Positions 1-4,437 of a stretch of DNA of 5,303 nucleotides are shown here, piece after piece. Position 1 is the first letter of the stretch, and each line of letters begins with the position of its first letter. The stretch spans positions 1-5,303 of the forward strand of contig JAKALW010000095.1 of assembly GCA_021823945.1 (NCBI GenBank), given 5' to 3'. The notes beneath the pieces were generated by a model that was not told where the DNA came from, did not search any database, and was given only the letters and a program-made list of their open reading frames with translations. Source of the stretch: Microcaldota archaeon. GTDB taxonomy: Archaea > Micrarchaeota > Micrarchaeia > Anstonellales > VGKX01. The position numbers were made by a program, and so were the translations under genes.

Positions 1-1
1 C

Positions 2-223
2 CCTGGCGTTACATTCCCGGAATTCGACGCATTGTATGAAACTGCGAAGAAAGCCGGAGCCTATGGCGGAAAACTCTCAGGCGCAGGCGGCGGCGGATTC
101 CTCTACGTGGTCTGTGACATGGCGGACCGCAAGCGCATCATGAACGCCCTGGCGCAAAAAGGCGCGAAATTCGTCAATTTTGATTTTGATTTTGAGGGAA
201 TGGTATCCTGGAGAACGAACTAG
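2..223 (+). CDS. hddA: D-glycero-D-manno-heptose 7-phosphate kinase (GHMP kinase), C-terminal fragment
   Basis: Only the last 73 residues are present; the reading frame is open to the left edge and starts at base 2. The stretch GGKLSGAGGGGF (about residues 22-33 of the fragment) is the third conserved GHMP-kinase motif, a glycine-rich loop near the phosphate-binding site. The tail VNFDFDFEGMVSW matches the usual C-terminal end of HddA-type kinases, where a Phe/Asp-rich strand ends in an FEG motif. By family knowledge the enzyme phosphorylates C1 of D-glycero-D-manno-heptose 7-phosphate with ATP in the cytoplasm, giving the alpha-1,7-bisphosphate. The next gene (gmhA) makes its precursor, and the phosphatase domain at the right end would act on its product, which supports HddA over galactokinase or mevalonate kinase. 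The N-terminal two thirds lie outside the window, so the substrate is inferred from the tail and the context. Confidence 0.8.
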   Translation, partial: PGVTFPEFDALYETAKKAGAYGGKLSGAGGGGFLYVVCDMADRKRIMNALAQKGAKFVNFDFDFEGMVSWRTN

Positions 224-264
224 CGGCAGATATTCACATACGCATGCAACGTTTATTTCAAGTC

Positions 265-299
265 CACTTCTTATCTGGTTAGAAGTGAATGTAGCATTC
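265..299 (+). other. Two adjacent small hairpins in the hddA-gmhA gap
   Basis: In the 144-bp gap, CACTTCT (265-271) and AGAAGTG (281-287) form a perfect 7-bp stem with a 9-nt loop. It is followed at once by GAATG (287-291), TAG, CATTC (295-299), a 5-bp stem with a 3-nt loop. AAGTGG at 302-307 could also pair with CCACTT at 264-269, so two alternative folds are possible. There is no T-run after the stems, so a classical terminator is unlikely. The hairpins could be an operator, an RNA processing site or an mRNA-stability element between two genes of one operon. No coding sequence or clear TATA box was seen in the rest of the gap. Confidence 0.35.
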
Positions 300-367
300 T
301 TAAGTGGAAAGATGCCAAGAAATGAATGTTGCACGCGTCATGGTATCGCTGCCAAGGCTTGATTGAC

Positions 368-958
368 ATGGAAACAAAACTTATTGAAAAGCGCATTTCA
401 GAGCACATCGAGGTCGCGCATGCATTGCAGGGGGACAAGAAACTCCTGGCGCAGGTTCAGCAATGCGCGGACGCAATCCTTTCAGCATATGAAAAGGGCG
501 GAAAGCTCATTCTTATGGGAAATGGCGGCTCAGCAGCCGACGCTCAGCACATAGCGGCGGAGTTCCTAGGCAGGTACATGCTTGAGAGAAAGCCAAAGCC
601 GGCAATTGCGCTCACGACCAATACGTCAAACCTGACAGCCATAGGGAATGACTATGGCTATGACCTGGTATTCAAAAGGCAACTTGAGGGCTGGCTTGCG
701 CCAAACGATGTGGTTCTTGGCATATCAACAAGCGGCAATTCAGCAAATATAGTCAAGGCATTTGAATATGCAAAAGAAAAAGGCGCATTCACAATAGCAC
801 TAGTTGGGAAAAAGCCATGCAAACTTGATTCGCTTGCAACTGTCTCGTTGAAAATCCCAAGCGAGTCCACGCCAAGGATACAGGAAATGCACATATTCTT
901 AGCGCATTACCTGTGCGAATATGTCGAGGCAGGGCTTGTGAAAAAAGGCTTGGCATAG
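368..958 (+). CDS. gmhA: Phosphoheptose isomerase (sedoheptulose-7-phosphate isomerase)
   Basis: This 196-residue cytoplasmic SIS-fold protein converts sedoheptulose 7-phosphate to D-glycero-D-manno-heptose 7-phosphate, the first step of heptose activation. The SIS core begins with GNGGSAADAQHIAAEF (residues 51-66) and includes STSGNSANI (120-128) for sugar-phosphate binding. The four zinc ligands known from bacterial GmhA are all present and, with the ATG at 368, carry the same numbers as in the studied enzymes: His61, Glu65, Gln172 and His180. Glu65 and His180 are also the proposed acid/base pair. That agreement, and the usual family length of about 190-200, favours this start over the in-frame ATG at 326, which would add 14 residues of no family character. 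Ribosome binding is weak (AAGG at 354-357). It follows hddA by 144 bp and probably belongs to the same pathway unit. Confidence 0.93.
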   Translation: METKLIEKRISEHIEVAHALQGDKKLLAQVQQCADAILSAYEKGGKLILMGNGGSAADAQHIAAEFLGRYMLERKPKPAIALTTNTSNLTAIGNDYGYDLVFKRQLEGWLAPNDVVLGISTSGNSANIVKAFEYAKEKGAFTIALVGKKPCKLDSLATVSLKIPSESTPRIQEMHIFLAHYLCEYVEAGLVKKGLA

Positions 959-977
959 GGCACCTGCAAAGACAGGC

Positions 978-1000
978 TTGGCATTGTTTTGGCATTTTTT
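978..1000 (+). terminator. Probable T-run terminator after gmhA
   Basis: About 20 bp after the gmhA stop, TTGGCATT occurs at 978-985 and again at 989-996, the second copy running into six T residues (995-1000). A further run of five T follows at 1023-1027. Archaeal transcription commonly ends at such T-rich tracts without a strong hairpin, so this is a reasonable end for the hddA-gmhA transcript. The repeat AGGCTTGGCAT is shared with the last codons of gmhA (946-956 and 974-984), suggesting a small local duplication. There is no convincing GC-rich stem, so a bacterial-style intrinsic terminator is not supported. Confidence 0.4.
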
Positions 1001-1038
1001 CACTGAGCCGCCAATCAAACTGTTTTTCTCCTATTTAA

Positions 1039-1106
1039 GGGCTTACGGTATAGCACTTGCCTTGCGTATTTTTCTTTAGTTTATAATAATTAAATCAATT
1101 GTGATT
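1039..1106 (+). repeat. Upstream copy of a ~70-bp duplicated intergenic element
   Basis: GGGCTTACGGTATAGC (1039-1054) is identical to 2599-2614. Downstream of this core both copies keep TTTTTCT (1069-1075; 2634-2640), an AT-rich ATAAT/ATTA patch, and TCAATTGYGATT (1095-1106; 2661-2672), at nearly the same distances (30 versus 35 bp, then 26 versus 27 bp). The core is itself an imperfect dyad (GCT-TAC-G-GTA-T-AGC). The gap 959-1209 has no gene; it holds this element, a T-run terminator and the promoter of the next gene. The element could be a shared regulatory region, a 5' UTR element or a recombination site. Confidence 0.7.
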
Positions 1107-1131
1107 TTAGGCAGATTTGCCCTATTCAAAG

Positions 1132-1152
1132 TAATACTAAACAATACTAAAC
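1132..1152 (+). promoter_or_regulatory. Tandem AATACTAAAC operator-like boxes
   Basis: AATACTAAAC is present twice in perfect tandem at 1133-1142 and 1143-1152, a 10-bp period that would place bound proteins on the same face of the helix. They lie 30-50 bp upstream of the probable TATA box of the AlbA_2 gene. The same box occurs on the opposite strand at 1175-1183 and twice after the gene (2519-2540). The pattern suggests binding sites for a DNA-binding protein, perhaps the winged-helix product of the gene itself. Confidence 0.5.
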
Positions 1153-1174
1153 AATCTATAATATTTACCATTAA

Positions 1175-1188
1175 TTAGTATTATAAAC
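1175..1188 (+). promoter_or_regulatory. Probable TATA box overlapped by an inverted operator half-site
   Basis: TTATAAAC (1181-1188) is centred about 26 bp before the ATG at 1210, the expected distance for an archaeal TATA box driving a leaderless transcript; there is no Shine-Dalgarno sequence before that ATG. TTAGTATTA (1175-1183) overlaps the box and is the exact reverse complement of TAATACTAA at 1132-1140. Binding there would be expected to block TBP/TFB, which points to repression. Position and dyad are seen; repression is inferred. Confidence 0.5.
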
Positions 1189-1209
1189 TTGCGTTGACTT
1201 AAAAATAGC

Positions 1210-2514
1210 ATGCAAAAAGACATTCACGAAGACCAGGCGATTGAGTTTAAAGAGACCCTTAACGAGGATGCCATTGCCCAGACTATGGTGGCTTTTGCCA
1301 ATAGTTCAGGGGGCAAAATTTATGTTGGCATCACGGATGCTGGAAAGGTTATCGGAACTACCATTGGCAAGAATAAACTGGAACAATTCACCCAAAAAAT
1401 TCACAATGAGACCTCGCCTGCTGTTATATTCCATACTGAGTTTGAGAAGAGCGGTTCTGTCGAGCTTCTTGTAATTACCGTCCATCCAGCAAAGCGAAAG
1501 CCAGTGTTTTATAATGGTTTAGCATATAAGCGGGTGAACAAGACCACACTTAAAGTCTGCGACCCTGAAGAGCTTCGCAGCCTCTTCATGAATAAGACCG
1601 TCTTTTTTGATGACGTGCCCTGCCAGGGAGCGCGATTAGAAGATTTGGACGAGGGCGCCATACAGAAATTTGCGTCTATGGCTGTCACGGCAGGCCGCCT
1701 CTCGGCTCCCTCCACTAAAGCAGACGAGTTTCTTTCCAAATTGGGTTTAATGGATGGTCCGGAAATAAAAAATGCAGGTGTTATGCTCTTTGCCAAGAAT
1801 CCTTCTGCATTCTTTCCTGTATGGGGTATCCGCTGCGCGGTTGTTTCCCCAGGTATGGATTTCCAGGATATGCAGGATTTCAATGGCAACTTAATCCAGT
1901 CAGTCGAGCAGGCAATGCAGTTCATCATGGCAAAAATCCCAAAGGAGATTCATGTGGAAGGCTTGCAGCGTGTTGAGACACCAAGAATACCAGAACGTGC
2001 AATCCGAGAAGCGCTGGTCAATGCAGTGGCTCACCGTGATTATTTTTTTCCATCCTTTGTTTACGTTTCCATCGGCTCGGATTATATTGTGATAAAGAAT
2101 CCCGGACGGTTGGAGGGTTTGACCATAGCGGATTTGGCTAGGTACCATTCATCAGTGATCAAGAATCCTAACATAGCTAAGGTATTCTATCTTTGTAAAT
2201 ACATCGAAACATGGGGCTCCGGCACGGTCAAAATTTACGAAGCAATGCGCCAAAACGGTCTAAAAGATCCGCAATTTACTATGGATTCAATGTTTTCTGT
2301 GCGCTTGAGCATGCAGGGACAAAAGCTTAACGAGCGGCAGAAATTCATACTTGCAACTATACAGGCAGGCAAGCCGCTAAAGCCAACTGACGTCGCAAAA
2401 AAATATAATGTATCTATAACAGCGACAGTAGGGGATTTTGCGCACTTGGTTCACTTGGGCATTATCCAAAAAAGTGGACGAGGACGAGTTAGTACGTTCA
2501 GAATTGCAAACTGA
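1210..2514 (+). CDS. AlbA_2 (Schlafen-type)/HATPase_c_4 protein with C-terminal winged helix, COG2865-like
   Basis: A complete 434-residue protein of the group often annotated as ATP-binding transcriptional regulator or RecG-related. The AlbA_2 domain (about residues 8-120) starts with AIEFKE (10-15) and continues with AFANSSGGKIYVGI, the standard signature. A linker with the family's usual PCQGARLEDLD text leads to a GHKL/HATPase-like domain. That domain has N-box REALVNAVAHRDY (266-278), KNPGRL (296-301) and WGSGT (335-339). Residues 373-434 form a winged helix (LKPTDVAKKYNVSITATV) ending in a basic wing. Family members are linked to transcription control and, for AlbA_2, to nucleic-acid cleavage or phage defence in some systems; the role here is unknown. 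Length and domain order are complete, with no frameshift. The ATG is supported by a TATA box 26 bp upstream. It is flanked on both sides by duplicated elements and ATACTAAA boxes, suggesting autoregulation or a transferable module. Confidence 0.85.
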   Translation: MQKDIHEDQAIEFKETLNEDAIAQTMVAFANSSGGKIYVGITDAGKVIGTTIGKNKLEQFTQKIHNETSPAVIFHTEFEKSGSVELLVITVHPAKRKPVFYNGLAYKRVNKTTLKVCDPEELRSLFMNKTVFFDDVPCQGARLEDLDEGAIQKFASMAVTAGRLSAPSTKADEFLSKLGLMDGPEIKNAGVMLFAKNPSAFFPVWGIRCAVVSPGMDFQDMQDFNGNLIQSVEQAMQFIMAKIPKEIHVEGLQRVETPRIPERAIREALVNAVAHRDYFFPSFVYVSIGSDYIVIKNPGRLEGLTIADLARYHSSVIKNPNIAKVFYLCKYIETWGSGTVKIYEAMRQNGLKDPQFTMDSMFSVRLSMQGQKLNERQKFILATIQAGKPLKPTDVAKKYNVSITATVGDFAHLVHLGIIQKSGRGRVSTFRIAN

Positions 2515-2518
2515 CGCG

Positions 2519-2540
2519 GTTTAGTATATTATTTAGTATC
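2519..2540 (+). promoter_or_regulatory. Inverted-orientation pair of ATACTAAA boxes after the AlbA_2 gene
   Basis: TTTAGTAT occurs at 2520-2527 and 2532-2539, 12 bp apart. Each is the exact reverse complement of the ATACTAAA core in the tandem boxes upstream of the gene (1134-1141 and 1144-1151). The pair begins five bases after the stop codon. Placement on both sides of the gene in opposite orientation looks like short terminal inverted repeats, or like operators serving both the gene and the promoter of the following toxin-antitoxin pair. Confidence 0.45.
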
Positions 2541-2560
2541 GTGCGTCGTAAACTGATTGC

Positions 2561-2584
2561 AAAGTGTAGATTTCACTTTATAAT
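2561..2584 (+). promoter_or_regulatory. Dyad AAAGTG-N7-CACTTT joined to a TATA-like box
   Basis: AAAGTG (2561-2566) and CACTTT (2574-2579) form a perfect 6-bp dyad with a 7-nt spacer. TTTATAAT (2577-2584) overlaps its right arm and is a good archaeal TATA-box match. Used as a promoter, it would start transcripts near 2605-2612, inside the 16-bp core of the duplicated element, giving a leader of roughly 70-75 nt before mntA. A second, weaker AT-rich box TTATTAAG (2652-2659) lies 26 bp before the mntA ATG and would give a leaderless mRNA. Which one is used cannot be told from sequence. Confidence 0.4.
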
Positions 2585-2598
2585 TTGCCATATGTATT

Positions 2599-2672
2599 GG
2601 GCTTACGGTATAGCGTACACCTTTAATAGTCCCTTTTTCTGCTCATAATCATTATTAAGGTCAATTGCGATT
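2599..2672 (+). repeat. Downstream copy of the ~70-bp duplicated element
   Basis: This is the partner of 1039-1106: identical 16-bp core (2599-2614), TTTTTCT at 2634-2640, and TCAATTGCGATT at 2661-2672 with one mismatch to the upstream copy. It ends 9 bp before the mntA start, so here it sits where a promoter or leader is expected. The cores are exactly 1,560 bp apart and enclose the AlbA_2 gene with its ATACTAAA boxes. Between the conserved blocks the copies have diverged and differ by small indels. Confidence 0.7.
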
Positions 2673-2681
2673 CTTCAATGC

Positions 2682-2975
2682 ATGGCAAGGCTAAATGACA
2701 TTATTGGAATGCTGCGCTCTGACAAGCAGCTTCTCAAGTCTAGGTTCAAGGTAAAGAAAATAGGGGTTTTTGGCAGCTTTGCAAGCGGCAAGGAAACAGG
2801 CAAAAGCGACATAGACATTCTTGTGGATTTCTCAAGTTCTGCCAATTATTTTGATTTGGTCGAGCTTGGCGACTACCTGGAAAAAAAATGCAAGAGGAAA
2901 ATCGACATTGTCACTTCTACATCCATCCATCCTATGCTCAAGAAAAAAATCCTCTCTGATGCGGTAATTGCATGA
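2682..2975 (+). CDS. mntA: MntA-type minimal nucleotidyltransferase antitoxin
   Basis: A 97-residue protein of the MNT (polymerase-beta superfamily) group. GSFASGKETGKSDID (31-45) is the exact GS-x10-DxD nucleotidyltransferase motif, with metal ligands Asp43 and Asp45 and the third acid at Asp75 in KRKIDIV, so the active site is intact. In the characterised MntA-HepT systems this antitoxin transfers AMP units to a tyrosine next to the HEPN active site and so silences the toxin. The stop overlaps the start of the next gene by four bases (ATGA), implying translational coupling and a tight antitoxin-to-toxin ratio. The ATG at 2682 is the first in frame; no Shine-Dalgarno is visible. Another ATG at 2678 is out of frame. 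A stand-alone tRNA-type or aminoglycoside nucleotidyltransferase is unlikely given the size and partner. Confidence 0.92.
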   Translation: MARLNDIIGMLRSDKQLLKSRFKVKKIGVFGSFASGKETGKSDIDILVDFSSSANYFDLVELGDYLEKKCKRKIDIVTSTSIHPMLKKKILSDAVIA

Positions 2976-3307
2976 AGGATACCAAAATTCTCATCGAGGA
3001 TATCATTCTGGCTTTTGAGGGAATCGAATCCTTTCTATTTGGCCTTGATTTTGATGATTTCAATTCAGATGACAGGACAAAAAGCGCTGTTGTAAGGAAA
3101 TTTGAAATCGCAGGTGAAGCCGCAAGAAACGTGCCGGAAATCGTCCGCTCCAAATACCCTTTAGTACCCTGGAAAAACATGGTTGGCATGAGGGACAGGC
3201 TTATCCATGCTTATTCAGGTGTCGATTATAGGCTTATTTGGAGGACAGCCAAAGAATCCTTGCCTGCTATCCTTCCTTTGTTGAAGCAAATAAAAAAGGA
3301 GATTTAG
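2972..3307 (+). CDS. hepT: HepT-type HEPN toxin (DUF86 family ribonuclease)
   Basis: A 111-residue, mostly helical HEPN protein. RDRLIHAY (74-81) fits the HEPN catalytic motif R-x4-H-x-Y, with Arg74 and His79 as the ribonuclease residues and Tyr81 as the expected site of AMP transfer by MntA. FEIAGEAARNVP (44-55) and YPLVPWKNMVGMRD (62-75) are typical of this DUF86 branch. By family knowledge it cleaves RNA when not modified and acts in plasmid stability or phage defence; the target here is unknown. Length is normal and every key residue is present, so the toxin should be active. It starts within the mntA stop codon (4-bp overlap). Its end is rich in A and contains AGGAG (3297-3301), which lies too far (23 nt) from the next ATG to serve it well. 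Confidence 0.92.
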   Translation: MKDTKILIEDIILAFEGIESFLFGLDFDDFNSDDRTKSAVVRKFEIAGEAARNVPEIVRSKYPLVPWKNMVGMRDRLIHAYSGVDYRLIWRTAKESLPAILPLLKQIKKEI

Positions 3308-3317
3308 GAATTTTCGG

Positions 3318-3324
3318 TTTTTTT
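3318..3324 (+). terminator. T7 tract between hepT and the glycosyltransferase
   Basis: Seven consecutive T residues lie directly before the glycosyltransferase ATG, in a 17-bp gap. In an archaeon such a tract can end transcription, which would separate the toxin-antitoxin unit from the sugar gene. Equally it may be chance AT-richness, with the genes co-transcribed. There is no hairpin. Confidence 0.2.
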
Positions 3325-4422
3325 ATGAAAGTCCTGTTCTTTGTGCACACATACGGGGAAAAAAATGGCATTTCCCTGCACATAAAAAGCCTCATTGGCA
3401 ATTTTGATAAAAATTGTCAGGCTTGTAAATTGCCAATGGGTCAGAATCCATCCAATTTACAAGTAGATGGCAAATTGCCTAAAGACATTGAGGCGTCTGT
3501 AATTTCAGGGGGCAGCATATCCCTTCCGCTTTTCTCATCACTTAAATTGCCCATATCCGAATTTTTCAAGGCAATGTCATCGGATTTTGACATAATCCAC
3601 ATCCACGGCTATGGCAATTTCCATTCATTTTTCGGGGCAATCCTGTCAATTCTGAAAAATAAGCCATTGGTCTGGACAATCCACGGCTATCCGCACATCC
3701 ACGGGGCGCGCAGGGCGTTCTATTACGTTTACAGATATCTCATGGCCCCGCTGATTTTCCTGAAGGCCAAGAAAATCATTTCCGTGTCCACAAATGTCAT
3801 GCCAATCCTTAGGCGCGAGACGGGGAAAGAGATATATTTCATCCCAAATGGCGTTGACCTCGGGAAATTCCATGCAAAAGCAGGCTACAGGGCGGCAAAG
3901 TTCGCCTGCTATGTCGGCAGGCTTGACCCTGACAAGGGCGTGTTCCGGATGCTCGAGTGCAAGTCCCTCCCAATCAAGTTCATTGGCCCTGACGAGGACG
4001 GGACAAAGGCGTCCCTGGTGGCGGAAGCGAAAAGGCAGGGCATGAAGGCGCCTGTTTTCGAGGAGTCAAGCTTTGAGGGCATGCCGGCAGCGTACGAATC
4101 GTGCAGGTACGTTGTGCTCCCGTCAAAATACGAGGGCTTCCCGATGAGCATGCTCGAGTCGCTTGCAATGGAGAGGCCTTTCATATGCACTGACGTCGGC
4201 GAGGTCAAGGCGACTTTGTCAAACCTGCTTGACGGGCCGTCGCAGTACATCCTGGACGGCAACCTGGAATCCAAGCTTGCGGCCCTTGAGAAAACTGACC
4301 TTTCTGGCGCGCTCAATGCCGCGCGCCAAAAGCTTGCCACATATTCCTGGGATTCTGTAGCCAAGCGGACTTCCGAAATATACTTTGACGCGCTTGGCGG
4401 CAAGAAAAATGCGGGAAAATAA
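3325..4422 (+). CDS. Glycosyltransferase, GT-B fold, GT4-like family
   Basis: A 365-residue enzyme expected to transfer a sugar from a nucleotide-activated donor to a growing cell-surface glycan or glycolipid at the cytoplasmic membrane face. The start MKVLFFVHTYG is the usual first strand and loop of GT4 enzymes, so ATG 3325 is chosen over the in-frame ATG 29 codons earlier, which lies inside hepT. DIIHIHG (89-95) closes the N-terminal Rossmann domain. IPNGVD (173-178), YVGRLDPDKG (196-205, with Arg199 and Lys204 for the donor diphosphate) and EGFPMSMLE (Glu270 and Glu278, the EX7E motif) mark the donor domain. Donor and acceptor cannot be read from sequence; neighbouring heptose genes make NDP-heptose a reasonable guess. 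There is no signal peptide or clear membrane segment. The first third is AT-rich with nested inverted repeats, the rest GC-rich. It converges on the next gene with only six bases between the stops. Confidence 0.88.
   Translation: MKVLFFVHTYGEKNGISLHIKSLIGNFDKNCQACKLPMGQNPSNLQVDGKLPKDIEASVISGGSISLPLFSSLKLPISEFFKAMSSDFDIIHIHGYGNFHSFFGAILSILKNKPLVWTIHGYPHIHGARRAFYYVYRYLMAPLIFLKAKKIISVSTNVMPILRRETGKEIYFIPNGVDLGKFHAKAGYRAAKFACYVGRLDPDKGVFRMLECKSLPIKFIGPDEDGTKASLVAEAKRQGMKAPVFEESSFEGMPAAYESCRYVVLPSKYEGFPMSMLESLAMERPFICTDVGEVKATLSNLLDGPSQYILDGNLESKLAALEKTDLSGALNAARQKLATYSWDSVAKRTSEIYFDALGGKKNAGK
3397..3479 (+). repeat. Nested inverted repeats inside the glycosyltransferase gene (possible in-frame palindromic element)
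   Basis: Outer arms GGCAATTT (3397-3404) and AAATTGCC (3472-3479) enclose a perfect 11-bp inverted repeat, CTTGTAAATTG (3422-3432) and CAATTTACAAG (3453-3463). Its 20-nt loop can fold again (ATGG/CCAT). A separate hairpin, CAATTTT-GATA-AAAATTG, fills 3399-3416, and GGCAAATTGCC at 3469-3479 is itself a palindrome. The 8-mer AAATTGCC or its complement recurs at 3544-3551 and 3613-3620. All copies share one codon phase, giving three Lys-Leu-Pro and two Gly-Asn-Phe. The translated part (residues 25-52) falls where family members usually have a short helix-strand link. Confidence 0.5.
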
Positions 4423-4437
4423 TGCGGATTATTTCCC
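4413..4437. terminator. Bidirectional palindrome containing both convergent stop codons
   Basis: Left arm GGGAAAATAAT (4413-4423), loop GCGG (4424-4427) and right arm ATTATTTCCC (4428-4437) make a 10-bp stem with one bulged A. The TAA of the glycosyltransferase (4420-4422) and the TAA of the minus-strand gene (4429-4431 on the plus strand) sit symmetrically inside the arms, so both proteins end in Gly-Lys. The position between convergent genes points to a shared terminator or RNA 3'-end element. There are no long T tracts, so a strict intrinsic terminator is not shown. Confidence 0.55.

Noticed and set aside
326..367. Extended gmhA start at ATG 326 adding 14 residues
   Set aside because: The added residues have no GmhA character, and the ATG at 368 puts His61, Glu65, Gln172 and His180 at their usual family positions.
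946..984. AGGCTTGGCAT direct repeat at the gmhA end as a functional element
   Set aside because: Two copies of 11 bp, one within coding sequence, with no other symmetry; a small local duplication is the simpler reading.
1133..1152. CRISPR-like array in the tandem repeats
   Set aside because: Only two 10-bp units with no spacers; far too short for CRISPR repeats.
1509..1928. Minus-strand 139-codon open frame inside the AlbA_2 gene
   Set aside because: It has no recognisable domain and sits wholly opposite a gene with clear motifs throughout.
1039..2672. Direct repeats as the target-site duplication of a transposon
   Set aside because: About 70 bp with internal divergence and indels is too long and too old for a target duplication, and no transposase or integrase lies between the copies.
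3297..3301. AGGAG as a ribosome binding site for the glycosyltransferase
   Set aside because: It is 23 nt from the ATG. The only in-frame candidate at good spacing is an ATT at 3310, a rare start that would spoil the normal N-terminus. It is also within A-rich codons of hepT.
3238..3324. Extended glycosyltransferase start at 3238 inside hepT
   Set aside because: The extra 29 residues are an out-of-frame reading of the hepT C-terminus; MKVLFFVHTYG at 3325 is the normal GT4 beginning.
3909..4403. Minus-strand 164-codon open frame inside the glycosyltransferase
   Set aside because: It is Ser/Pro-rich with no motif, opposite the conserved EX7E region; a shadow reading.
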